Below the pieces are notes generated by a model. That model did not search any database. It was not told the origin of the DNA and saw nothing but the letters and a program-made list of their open reading frames with translations. Shown piece by piece: positions 28,445 through 37,004 of a DNA stretch of 64,000 nucleotides (position 1 is the stretch's first letter; each line of letters starts with the position of its first letter). The stretch comes from RBG-16-34-14 sp963798865 (GTDB taxonomy: Bacteria; Bacteroidota; Ignavibacteria; Ignavibacteriales; Ignavibacteriaceae). The position numbers and the translations under genes are program-made. The stretch spans positions 620,001 through 684,000 of the forward strand of contig CAWCVZ010000004.1 in assembly GCA_963798865.1 (NCBI GenBank), read 5' to 3'.

Positions 28445-28742
28445 TTATGATGGGTCGGACATTCTGACTTCGTTAAGAAGAAGCTTCAGCTTTTTAATTT
28501 TATCACTTGCCTGGATTAGTAATTCTCTATTTTTATTTTTTTCTAAGAAAGAGATCATAAGCAATATTTAAACAAGCAATAATAGCTATTGTCTGTACAG
28601 GTTGATCAGGAAGTTCTTCCTTAGTTTCTTCCATTACCTTGTTTACATAAACAGCAAGTTCCTTTGCTATTTCTTCATTTTCAACAATTAAAGAATATTC
28701 TTTATCGAATATTTTTATTTTGAGCTTCTTTTTATCGGTCAT
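28445..28742 (-). CDS. zapA: Cell division protein ZapA, with one apparent frameshift
   Basis: Starts MTDKKKLKIKIFDKEYSLIVENEE, the ZapA N-terminal fold that binds FtsZ, with IACLNIAYDLFL in the first helix. The uncorrected frame stops at 28533 after 69 codons. Dropping one base from the A7/T7 run at 28536-28542 restores the expected coiled-coil tail (KNKNRELLIQASDKIKKLKLLLNEV) and a stop at 28445, giving about 98 residues, the usual length. ZapA promotes FtsZ bundling at the division ring. It lies between a coiled-coil protein gene and the 6S-like RNA. Confidence 0.82.
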
Positions 28743-28782
28743 TTATGCCTTTGTCCATCAAACTAACATAATGTTTAAGAAC

Positions 28783-29097
28783 TTAGGTCTGCCTAACGGC
28801 AGATAAATGAAAATCAATTCGTGAAATTAAATCTCCAATATTATTTTTCAATTCTTCTCTTTCTTTTTCATTAAGGGTACCCAGAAAATCAGTTTTGGAT
28901 TTCTTTTTCATATCAAACTCAAGCTTTGAAATTTTTTCATCCAAATTTGTTTTTTCTTTTTTTAATTCCGATAATTGAGTTTCTAATTCAAGATTGACTT
29001 CAGTTAAATCTCTGCATTTATTTGCCAGGATTTCAACCTGGGACTGAATAACACTCAGATCACTTAATAGAACTTCCTGTTTGGAAGTTTCAGACAT
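28783..29097 (-). CDS. Coiled-coil protein between pheT and zapA
   Basis: 104 residues, nearly all predicted coiled coil with heptad-like spacing from about residue 10 to 60 (LSVIQSQVEILANKCRDLTEVNLELETQLSELKKEKTNLDEKISKLEF), followed by a short helix. It has the size and character of ZapB-like division proteins, but no direct family match is claimed. The ATG overlaps the pheT stop by one base (TAATG), so it is translationally coupled to pheT. Its last residues (LSAVRQT) are encoded by a small palindromic repeat, CTGCC-GTTA-GGCAG. Its place before zapA makes a division role plausible (inference). Confidence 0.72.
   Translation of the reverse strand: MSETSKQEVLLSDLSVIQSQVEILANKCRDLTEVNLELETQLSELKKEKTNLDEKISKLEFDMKKKSKTDFLGTLNEKEREELKNNIGDLISRIDFHLSAVRQT
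28789..28804. repeat. Short palindromic repeat at the end of a coding sequence
   Basis: TCTGCC-TAAC-GGCAGA, the smallest member of the CCTGCC/GGCAGG family, overlapping the last codons of the coiled-coil gene. Confidence 0.5.
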
Positions 29098-31503
29098 TAA
29101 CTACCTCTTAATTTTGCAAGAAATTTCTTTTCAATCAACTCTATAAGATGGGTAAATTCTTTTTCCACCTCATCTTCAGTTAAAGTTCTCTCTTCAGCTT
29201 GATATTCAAGACTGAAAGCCATACTTTTATTCTCATTACCTAAAGATTCGCTTTCAAACAAATCAAATAACTTTACCCCTTTTATTAGATTAGAACCTTC
29301 AGCATTAATAAAGTTATAAAGTTCTTCATAAGTAACTGATTTATTTACTATAAAAGCAAAATCTCTAACAACTTTAGGATACTTTATTGGAGTTGAATAT
29401 AATTTCCTTTTATGATGAATTTTCTTTAACTCATCCAGACTAAATTCAAAACAATAAACATCCTGATCAATATCAAATTTTTTAAGAACATCTTTGCTTA
29501 TTTTTCCACCACAACCTAATACTGTATTACTCAAATTTTTTGTAAAATAATAAGCAAAATTTCTATTACCACTGTGATAATATGAATCATTTAAAACATT
29601 GTCAAGAGAAAACTTCATAAAGAAGCTATCAACCAATCCTTTAAGTGAAAAGAAATCAACCTCTTTTTCCTGAGAGTTCCATTCTTTTTCTCGCTCTTTA
29701 CCTGTAAGAAAAAAGAGAAGTTTCCTTTCTTCTGTAAAATCATCAAAAGAATTTATTCCAGTTTCACTTTTTTTATTGAAAACATTTCCAATCTCAAAAA
29801 ATATGAGGTTCTTTTCACCCTTATTAATATTATTTGCAGCAACTATGAGATTACCCGGAATTAACGATGTTCTTAAATATGCCATATCTGCACTTTGAGG
29901 ATTTAGAAGCTTTATTGCTTTCCCTTCAAATAAAGATGAATTTTCATCAATTAAAGGATTGTTAAGCACTTCAAAAAATCCTAATGAAGTGGAAATAGTT
30001 CTTATTTCATCTGTAAATAGTGACTCATCATATTTTTTTTCAAGAGTAATTGTAATTTTGGGAACAGCTGGAATTTGATCATAACCATAAATCCGTGCAA
30101 CTTCTTCAATCAAATCAATTTCTCTCTCAAGATCCGGTCGGTACGTAGGAACTTTTAATCTCATTTCATCTTTTGTATCCAGAATATTTTTCAATCCAAG
30201 CCCTAATAATATTTTAGACATTTCTTTTTCAGGAATTTCATATCCCAAAACTTTTTTAACTCTTGCAAATCTAAAAATAACTTCTTTCTCTCTTATTTTA
30301 TTTGGATAAATATCAATCATACCTTTCAGAATTTTGCCGCCGGAAATTTCAGAAATAAGCATTGCTGCCCTGTTTACAGAGTAATCGGTATTATTTGGAT
30401 CAACAGTTCTTTCAAACCTATAAGATGCATCGGTATTTAACCCCAAAGCTTTTGATACTTTCCTTATATGAGATGGGTTAAAGTGAGCACTTTCTAAAAG
30501 TATATTTCTTGTTTGGGGTGTAACTTCTGAATTCTCTCCGCCCATAATTCCTGCAATAGCTACTTCCTTTTCTGCATCGCATATCATTAATGTTCTCTCG
30601 GGAAGAATTCTTTCCTTTGAATCAAGTGTTATAAACTTTTGTTCCGCATTTATGCTTTTTACAATAATTTTTTTGCCGGATAATTTATCGAGATCAAAAG
30701 CATGAAGCGGTTGCCCTAATTCATTCATAACAAAATTGGTAACATCAACAATATTATTGATTGGTCTTAAACCTATCCTGGCTAATTTACTTTTTAACCA
30801 GTGAGGAGATTCTTTTATAGTTACATTTCTGATTATTCTTGAAGAGTACCGTGGACAATTTTCTAAATCCAGAATTTCAATTGAAGCAAAATTTTTAGCT
30901 TCATCATTTGTTTCATCTATTTTTATTTCAGGATATTTAAATTCCCTGTCAAATATAACTGACAAATCTCTGGCAATTCCTAAATGTGAAAGTGCATCCG
31001 GACGGTTTGGAGTAATTGCAACCTCCATAATAACATCGTTCAATTCTAAAGCTTCTGTAATTGGCGTTCCAACAATTAATTTTTCATCTAAAACCATAAT
31101 ACCTGATGCATCATTTCCCAATTCAAGTTCAGCTTCCGAGCATATCATTCCAAAAGATTCAACTCCCCTTATCTTTGCTTTATTTAATTTCATTCCATTT
31201 AAAGGAATTAGCAGAACCAACAGGGGCAAAAACTATTTTTTGTTCCGGCATAACATTAGGAGCGCCGCATACAACCTGTAATTCCTGTGAACCTGTGCTT
31301 ACTCTGCACAAAGATAATTTATCAGCATTAGGATGTTTCTCTTTTGAAGTAACTAATCCTACAATAAAATCATTATATATTTCCTGTTGATTAACAAAAC
31401 CCTCAACCTCAAGGCCGGAATTTGTAAGCTTATTAATTATTTGCTTAACGGAAATGCCTTCGAGATTTGTATATTCTTTTATCCAGTTAAGAGAAAATTT
31501 CAA
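29097..31503 (-). CDS. pheT: Phenylalanine--tRNA ligase beta subunit, with one apparent frameshift
   Basis: Frames 31503-31180 and 31229-29097 join into a normal PheT of about 801 residues when one base is skipped near GCTAATTCCTTTAAATGG (31198-31212); the protein then reads KIVFAPVGSA.., LNGMKLNKAKIRGVESFGMICSEAELELG. Domains in order: N-terminal B1 and tRNA-binding OB fold (to about 150), B3/B4 editing region (HAFDLDKLSG, GIMGGENSEV), B5, catalytic-like core, C-terminal ferredoxin-fold anticodon-binding domain (YPKVVRDFAFIVN). It pairs with PheS, encoded 11 bases upstream, to form the alpha2-beta2 enzyme. Essential in bacteria, so sequence error is favoured over inactivation. Confidence 0.92.
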
Positions 31504-31514
31504 TTATTGCTCCG

Positions 31515-32528
31515 TTAAAACTGTTTAAGAAATCTTAAATCGTTTTCATAGAATTTTCTTATATCATCAATTCCATATTTAAGCAGCGCAATCCTTTCTA
31601 TGCCCATACCAAAAGCGTAACCCGTATATTTCTCGGAATCATATCCTACATAGTTATAAACATTCGGATCAACCATTCCGCAACCAAGTATTTCAAGCCA
31701 TCCGGAATTCTTGCATATTCTACAGCCTTCACCTTTACATATAAAACATGTAATATCCATCTCGGCACTAGGTTCCGTAAATGGAAAGAAGCTAGGACGA
31801 AACCTGTATTTCAAATCATCCAAATAAAATTGCTTAGCAAAAGAAACCAGGGTTCCTTTTAGTTCTGCAAATGTAACATCAGTATCAACGTACAATCCCT
31901 CAACCTGGTGAAAGACACAATAACTTCTCGCGTTAACTGCTTCATTCCTATAAACTACTCCCGGCATTATTGCCCTCACCGGAGGTTTAAACTTTTTCAT
32001 TACTCTTATCTGAATCGGTGAAGTATGAGTTCTCAGAAGAAATTTTTCACTTACAAAGAACGTATCCTGCATATCTCTTGCCGGATGATCAAGGGGAAAA
32101 TTTAATGCCTCAAAATTATTATAATCAGATTCGAGCTCCGGACCTTCAAAAACAGAAAAACCCATTCCTTTAAATATTGATTTTATTTCATCCAGAGTTT
32201 GAATGATTATATGTTTGCTCCCAATTATTTTTAATATACCCGGAAGAGTTAAATCAATTTTTTCTTTAGATACTCCATCAGATTTTTCGATATCTGATTT
32301 TAAGAGATTGAATTTTTCCGTTAAAGAAATTCTGAGTTCATTCAGATTTTTTCCTACAACAGGTTTTTCTTCTTTAGAAACTTTTTTTAATTCTTCAAAC
32401 AGATGAGCAACAATACCATTTCTGCCCAGGTATTTTATTCTAATATCTTCCAGTTCTTTCGGATTACTAACAGATGAGAAATCTTTTTCAGATTCACTTA
32501 TTACTTGTTGAATTTCCTCGGTAAGCAT
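31515..32528 (-). CDS. pheS: Phenylalanine--tRNA ligase alpha subunit
   Basis: 337 residues with an N-terminal coiled coil for tRNA contact (about residues 1-90) and the class II catalytic core: GPELESDYNNFEALNFPLDHPARDMQDTFF (motif 1 region), YRNEAVNARSYCVFHQVEGLYVD (motif 2), AFGMGIERIALLKYGI (motif 3). A cysteine-rich insert CFICKGEGCRICKNSGW near residue 260 could bind zinc. Charges tRNA-Phe with PheT. A hairpin terminator at 32584-32610 separates it from rplT, so it may have its own promoter or depend on read-through. Confidence 0.96.
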   Translation of the reverse strand: MLTEEIQQVISESEKDFSSVSNPKELEDIRIKYLGRNGIVAHLFEELKKVSKEEKPVVGKNLNELRISLTEKFNLLKSDIEKSDGVSKEKIDLTLPGILKIIGSKHIIIQTLDEIKSIFKGMGFSVFEGPELESDYNNFEALNFPLDHPARDMQDTFFVSEKFLLRTHTSPIQIRVMKKFKPPVRAIMPGVVYRNEAVNARSYCVFHQVEGLYVDTDVTFAELKGTLVSFAKQFYLDDLKYRFRPSFFPFTEPSAEMDITCFICKGEGCRICKNSGWLEILGCGMVDPNVYNYVGYDSEKYTGYAFGMGIERIALLKYGIDDIRKFYENDLRFLKQF

Positions 32529-32583
32529 AATTCAAATAAAAAGGTTTTATGAAAATAATAAAAGAAACACCTAAAAATACAAT

Positions 32584-32610
32584 AAACCCGATTCCAAATG
32601 GATCGGGTTT
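32584..32610 (-). terminator. Terminator-like hairpin between rplT and pheS
   Basis: AAACCCGAT (32584-32592), nine-base loop, ATCGGGTTT (32602-32610), a perfect 9-bp stem 26 bases after the rplT stop. The following bases on the minus strand are T-rich but interrupted (TATTGTATTTTT), so it may be partial. Confidence 0.7.
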
Positions 32611-32636
32611 AAATTCATTTTAAAGAAAATGAAATT

Positions 32637-32984
32637 TTAATTTGCAGAAAACTTTACTAACTCAGTAAAGGCAGATGGATTTTCAACAGCAAGGCTTGCC
32701 AAAATTTTTCTGTTAATAGTAATTCCTTTATCCTGCAAACTATGAATTAATCTGCTGTAAGTAGTACCATTCATTCTCGCTGCAGCATTAATTCTGATAA
32801 TCCATAATTGTCTGAAAGTTCTTTTCTTTAACTTTCTGTCTCTATAAGCATGAACTAAACCTTTTTCAACATGGTTTTTAGCAATGGTTAAAACATTGCT
32901 TCTTGCACCCCAATAGCCTTTAGCCTGCTTAAGCATTTTCTTTCTTCTTCTATGAGAAGCTACTTTATTACGAACACGTGGCAT
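32637..32984 (-). CDS. rplT: 50S ribosomal protein L20
   Basis: 115 residues, typical start MPRVRNKVASHRRRKKMLKQAKGYWGARSN and helix FRQLWIIRINAAARMNGTTYSRLIHSL. Binds 23S rRNA early in large-subunit assembly. It follows rpmI after 19 bases, in the usual infC-rpmI-rplT order, and a hairpin follows its stop. In other bacteria L20 represses this operon, but no operator structure could be assigned here. Confidence 0.98.
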   Translation of the reverse strand: MPRVRNKVASHRRRKKMLKQAKGYWGARSNVLTIAKNHVEKGLVHAYRDRKLKKRTFRQLWIIRINAAARMNGTTYSRLIHSLQDKGITINRKILASLAVENPSAFTELVKFSAN

Positions 32985-33003
32985 TTTATTTTAACCTTTT
33001 AAT

Positions 33004-33195
33004 TTATTGTAACATTAAACTTACTTTTTTTTGATTAGCTTCAGAAACCATAGTAGGTTTTCTTAAACTTCTTTTGCGTTTACGACTTTTAGAAGTAAGA
33101 ATATGGCTTTTAAAAGCTTTTTTTCTTTTAAATCTTCCGGTGGCAGTTTTTTTAAATGATTTACTGGCACCTTTATTACTTTTCATTTTCGGCAT
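33004..33195 (-). CDS. rpmI: 50S ribosomal protein L35
   Basis: 63 residues, very basic, with the family start MPKMKSNKGASKSFKKTATGRFKRKKAFKSHILTSKS. Expected size and position between infC (15 bases upstream) and rplT. Confidence 0.97.
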   Translation of the reverse strand: MPKMKSNKGASKSFKKTATGRFKRKKAFKSHILTSKSRKRKRSLRKPTMVSEANQKKVSLMLQ

Positions 33196-33210
33196 AATAT
33201 TATCCTCTGA

Positions 33211-33745
33211 TTATTTTTTCTTTCCTTTTTGTTTATCCGGAACAAGAATAACATTCATATTCCTTCCCTCCATTTTAATTTCGCTTTCAACTTTTGCAAC
33301 ATCATCAAGTTTTTCAACAAATCTTTTTAACAATTCTTCACCCTGTTCTGTGTATGCCATTTCCCTTCCTTTAAATAAAACTGCAACTTTAACTTTATTG
33401 CCGTCTTCTATAAAATTAATAGCATGCTTAACCTTAAACTCAAAATCGTGTATGTCTGTATTAGGATGAAGCCTTATTTCCTTTAAAAGTTGTAATCTGC
33501 TGATTTTTTCTTTGAAGCTTTTCTCTTTTTTGCTGCTCATATTTGAATTTCCCAAAATCAATTATTTTACAAACAGGAGGCTGTGCCTGCGGCGCAATTT
33601 CAACAAGGTCCTGTCCTCGTTCATTTGATAATTTTAATGCATCTTTAACTGTAAATACACCAAGCTGTGTTCCATCTACATCTATAACCCTAACTTTGGG
33701 AGCTTTTATTTCTTCGTTTATTCTTACACTATCTGCCTGAGCGAT
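33211..33745 (-). CDS. infC: Translation initiation factor IF-3, ATC start and one apparent frameshift
   Basis: No ATG, GTG or TTG exists at the N-terminus. An in-frame TAA directly precedes ATC at 33745, and GAGGTG lies 4 bases before ATC, giving (I)AQADSVRINEEIKAPKVRVIDVDGTQLGVF, the normal IF-3 N-domain. Rare AUU/AUC/AUA starts are the known hallmark of infC and permit autoregulation by IF-3. The N-domain runs through APQAQPPVCKIIDFGKFKYEQQKRE; one base must then be skipped in CTTTTAAAGG (33482-33489) to enter LKEIRLHPNTDIHDFEFKVKHAINF, the C-domain. Total about 177 residues, the expected length. It lies 11 bases after thrS. Confidence 0.92.
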
Positions 33746-33756
33746 TTAACACCTCA

Positions 33757-35703
33757 CTAATTTGTTGAAAAATGTTTTGTTTCTATTTCCTCAGTAATTT
33801 TAGCGATAAAATCATTAATTGCAAAGGAGCCGGTATCTCCTTTTTTATGCTGCCTTACAGAAATATTATTTGCAGTTTCTTCTTTTTCGCCAAGTATAAA
33901 CATATATGGAACTTTCTGAGTTTCCCAATCCCGGATTTTATAACCTATCTTTTCATTTCTTTCATCAAGCCGGGATCTAATGCCTTTCTTTAATAATTCA
34001 GTATGAACCTTTTTTGAATACTCCATAAAATTTTGAGAAACAGGAATTACTGCAACCTGTACCGGAGCCAGCCAGGTAGGGAAAGCTCCTCCATAATGTT
34101 CTATCAACACACCAAAAAACCTTTCAATAGATCCAAGTAACGCCCTGTGAACCATAAATGGTCTATGCTCTTTTCCATCTTCTCCAATATATTTCATATC
34201 GAACCTTTCAGGTTCGTTAAAATCAAACTGAACTGTACTCATTTGCCATTCACGTTTTAAAGCATCCTTTATTTTAATATCTATTTTAGGTCCATAAAAA
34301 GCACCACCACCCTCATCAACTTCATATTTCAAACCTTCTCTCGTTAAAGCATTCCTGAGTGAATCAATTGCTTTATTCCAGAGTTCATCTTCACCAACTG
34401 CTTTTTCAGGTTTAGTTGACAAATAATATTTGAGTTCACTAAATCCAAATGCATTCCATACCATCCTGGCAAATCTGATCACTTCTATAATTTCATCTTC
34501 AATTTGTTCATGAGTACAAAAGATATGAGCATCATCCTGTGTAAAACCTCTTACACGTAATAACCCATGTAAAACACCACTTTTTTCATATCTGTAAACA
34601 GTTCCAAGTTCTGCCCACCGTAAAGGTAAATCTCTGTAAGATCGAAGTTGAGATTTATAAATCATAATATGAAAAGGACAATTCATCGGTTTAATGTAAT
34701 AATCCTGTTCGTCAATTTTCATGCTTGAATACATACTATCTTTATAAAAGCCAAGATGCCCGCTGGTTTCCCATAACCAGCTTTTACCAAGATGGGGAGA
34801 ATATAAGAGTTCATAACCATTTTCTAAATGAGCTTTTCTCCAGAAATCTTCTATTTCAAGCCTTACCCTCGCCCCTTTTGGATGCCAGTAAATTAAACCT
34901 GCACCAGCTTCTTCCTGAATGCTGAAAAGATCCAACTGCTTTCCAATTTTTCTATGATCTCGTTTCTTAGCTTCTTCTAAAAATTCAAGGTAATCATCTA
35001 ACATTTTCTTTTTAGGAAAAGAGATTCCGTAAATTCTTTGAAGCTGCTTATTTTTTTCATCGCCTCTCCAATAAGAACCGGAGACAGTAAGTAATTTTAT
35101 ATTTTTTATTTTTCCGGTTGAAGGCAGATGGGGACCGGTGCATAAATCAGTAAATGTGCCTTCTTTATATAGACTTATTTTTTCAGAATTCTCATCAATA
35201 CCTGAAAGTATTTCAAGCTTATAGTTGTCACCTTTTTTCTTAAAGAAATCTACTGCTGAATTTTTGCTCAATTCTTCCCTGACAAAAGAAGAATTATCTT
35301 TTGAAATTTCCATCATGCGTTTTTCAATTTCTTTAAGATCTTCTTCAGAGAGTTTAGAGTTAACATCTATATCATAATAAAATCCGTCTTCAATGGCAGG
35401 TCCCACACCAAATTTAGCCTCAGGGTGAAGGTCCTGAATTGCATGAGCCATTAAATGAGAAGTTGAATGCCAGTAAACATGTTTTCCTTCATCATCATTA
35501 AAGGTTAAAATTTTAATACTGCAATCATCGCTTACGGGTGAATTAAGATCTCTAACTTCTCCATTAATTTCAATAGCAAGAGCTTCTTCAGCCAGCCGCG
35601 ATGAAACAGACTGTGCAATTTGAAAGCCGGTTATACCTTTTTCAAACTCTTTTGTACTTCCATCAGGAAATGTAATTTTTATATTATTCATTTTATTTAT
35701 CAT
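33757..35703 (-). CDS. thrS: Threonine--tRNA ligase
   Basis: 648 residues, full length. TGS domain at the N-terminus (residues 5-65), editing domain with HSTSHLMAHAIQ, class II core with the zinc-site region MNCPFHIMIYKSQLRSYRDLPLRWAELGTVYRYEKSGVLHGLLRVRGFTQDDAH, and a C-terminal anticodon-binding domain (VAVIPVSQNFMEYSKKV). The start may be ATG 35703 or ATG 35691 (MNNIKITFPDG, the usual opening). Either way the gene starts within about 3-15 bases of the T-tract of the tRNA terminator upstream, with no ribosome binding site consensus. Confidence 0.96.
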   Translation of the reverse strand: MINKMNNIKITFPDGSTKEFEKGITGFQIAQSVSSRLAEEALAIEINGEVRDLNSPVSDDCSIKILTFNDDEGKHVYWHSTSHLMAHAIQDLHPEAKFGVGPAIEDGFYYDIDVNSKLSEEDLKEIEKRMMEISKDNSSFVREELSKNSAVDFFKKKGDNYKLEILSGIDENSEKISLYKEGTFTDLCTGPHLPSTGKIKNIKLLTVSGSYWRGDEKNKQLQRIYGISFPKKKMLDDYLEFLEEAKKRDHRKIGKQLDLFSIQEEAGAGLIYWHPKGARVRLEIEDFWRKAHLENGYELLYSPHLGKSWLWETSGHLGFYKDSMYSSMKIDEQDYYIKPMNCPFHIMIYKSQLRSYRDLPLRWAELGTVYRYEKSGVLHGLLRVRGFTQDDAHIFCTHEQIEDEIIEVIRFARMVWNAFGFSELKYYLSTKPEKAVGEDELWNKAIDSLRNALTREGLKYEVDEGGGAFYGPKIDIKIKDALKREWQMSTVQFDFNEPERFDMKYIGEDGKEHRPFMVHRALLGSIERFFGVLIEHYGGAFPTWLAPVQVAVIPVSQNFMEYSKKVHTELLKKGIRSRLDERNEKIGYKIRDWETQKVPYMFILGEKEETANNISVRQHKKGDTGSFAINDFIAKITEEIETKHFSTN

Positions 35704-35705
35704 TA

Positions 35706-35732
35706 TAAAAAAATCGGAATAACATCCGATTT
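35706..35732 (-). terminator. Intrinsic terminator after tRNA-Val, abutting thrS
   Basis: On the minus strand AAATCGGA, loop TGTTAT, TCCGATTT followed by TTTT: a perfect 8-bp stem with U-tract, directly after tRNA-Val and ending 3 bases before the first thrS ATG. Confidence 0.85.
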
Positions 35733-35735
35733 ATG

Positions 35736-35809
35736 TGGGTTCTAAAGGAGTCGAACCTTTGACCTTCTGCACGTCAAGCAGACGCTCTAACCAACTGAGC
35801 TAAGAACCC
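35736..35809 (-). tRNA. tRNA-Val (anticodon GAC)
   Basis: A 74-base cloverleaf: acceptor GGGTTCT/AGAACCC, D-arm AGCTCAGTTGGTTAGAGC, anticodon stem TCTGC/GCAGA with loop TTGACGT (anticodon GAC), T-arm with GGTTCGACTCC. CCA is not encoded. One base separates it from tRNA-Leu. Confidence 0.95.
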
Positions 35810-35810
35810 G

Positions 35811-35896
35811 TACCGAGGGCCGGACTCGAACCGGCACGGGAACTAATTCCCACAGGATTTTAAGTCCTGTGCGTCTACCAATTCCGCCACCCCGGC
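35811..35896 (-). tRNA. tRNA-Leu (anticodon TAA)
   Basis: An 86-base class II tRNA with long variable arm (TGGGAATTAGTTCCCG). Acceptor GCCGGGG pairs with CCTCGGT (two G-U pairs); anticodon stem CAGGA/TCCTG with loop CTTAAAA gives TAA, reading UUA, the favoured Leu codon of this AT-rich genome. CCA is not encoded. Confidence 0.94.
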
Positions 35897-36242
35897 AAAA
35901 ATTAATAATCGCTTAGATTTCCAGTTAAGGATTTCTTTAGTTTTAAGCGTGTAAATATATTGAAAACATACATTTATTACAAGAAAAGCACACTTTCCCT
36001 TTTTCATTTTTTATCAATTAATAGTTACAAAGGAAAAAATAAATTGTAATGGTTTTCCCTCATTTTCAAAATAATTTTTAATGTAACATTTTGTTTATTT
36101 ATTAGCTCTAATCTTATATTGAGAAGTAGAATACCCTGTTTGTTAATTATATGTCAAGCAAAATAAATGGCATATCCATTGAAAATAAAATGACGAGGGA
36201 TGGAATAACTTAAAATTAATAATTCATTTTGAGAGGGCAAAA
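35897..36242. other. 346-base divergent spacer, no gene seen
   Basis: Lies between the minus-strand tRNA-Leu and the plus-strand MORN-like gene, so it should hold both promoters. AT-rich with no clear consensus boxes, repeats or hairpins. GAGAGGG at 36231-36237 is the ribosome binding site of the plus gene. Confidence 0.6.
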
Positions 36243-36791
36243 ATGCAGCTATTTTCTTACCGCATCCAGGTTTTCTTTTTGCTTGCCACAATTGCTGTTG
36301 GTATTTTCACATTAATTTCGATCTCAAAATCAAAAAATTTAGGCTCAGTTATCACAAAGAACGGAATGATAATTAATGAAGCCACTAATGAACCTTTTAC
36401 AGGCAAAGTTATTGATACTGTTGCGAACCAGATAGTTTCTTATGAAGTGGTTGAGGGAATTAAGAATGGAGAATTTACCATAAAATTAATTGACGGCACC
36501 AAAGCGGTTTCCGGAAAAATCATTAATAATAAAAACGAAGGCAAATGGAGTTACTACTATTCTTCCGGGGAACTTGAATCAGAAGGAAATTTTAAAAGTG
36601 ATGTTGTTTCCGACAAATGGACCTGGTATTATCCTGATGGAACTATAATGGAGGAAGGTGTTTTCGTTAATGGTAAAAGGGATGGAATCTGGAAATTATA
36701 TAACAAGGATGGTTCACTGAAATCTACTGTATATTTTAATAAAGGAATCATTGTTAATTCATTTAATGAAAAATCACCAATAGCATCCTAA
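36243..36791 (+). CDS. Membrane-anchored MORN/YwqK-like repeat protein
   Basis: 182 residues with an N-terminal hydrophobic segment (about residues 8-26) that is a signal anchor or signal peptide. Then come several MORN-like units with the G-x-W-x-x-Y-x-x-x-G pattern: NEGKWSYYYSSGELESEGNF, SDKWTWYYPDGTIMEEGVF, RDGIWKLYNKDGSLKSTVYF. Such units occur in proteins annotated as YwqK-type antitoxins, but no toxin gene is adjacent, so a structural or envelope role is as likely. It is transcribed alone. Confidence 0.75.
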   Translation: MQLFSYRIQVFFLLATIAVGIFTLISISKSKNLGSVITKNGMIINEATNEPFTGKVIDTVANQIVSYEVVEGIKNGEFTIKLIDGTKAVSGKIINNKNEGKWSYYYSSGELESEGNFKSDVVSDKWTWYYPDGTIMEEGVFVNGKRDGIWKLYNKDGSLKSTVYFNKGIIVNSFNEKSPIAS

Positions 36792-37004
36792 ATCCCAAAA
36801 CACAGGTTTAATGCGGTTGAAAGACTTATTGAATCTGTGTTTCTTTTTTTTAATCATTGTTCATTTCCCCCTTACCTTTTTATTTAACTTGTTTATTTTC
36901 CTTATAGATAGAATCTTTGCATTAAAGAATTGATTCTACCTCTACAGAATTCCTTTCTTTATTAAATTGCTATAAATTTTTAAAAATTTCAGGTTGTCTA
37001 AGTT

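Noticed and set aside
28248..28571. 107-codon plus-strand open frame
   Set aside because: Antisense to the 6S-like RNA and the end of zapA; no ribosome binding site and no protein-like features.
33543..33740. 65-codon plus-strand frame opposite infC
   Set aside because: Mirror of the IF-3 N-terminal domain, which is clearly coded on the minus strand from an ATC start.
33757..35735. T-box or other tRNA-sensing leader before thrS
   Set aside because: There is no leader: the tRNA-Val terminator ends three bases before the first ATG, so no room exists for such an element.
36243..36791. Antitoxin of a toxin-antitoxin pair (YwqK-type)
   Set aside because: No toxin-like neighbour; the MORN-like repeats alone do not support that function.
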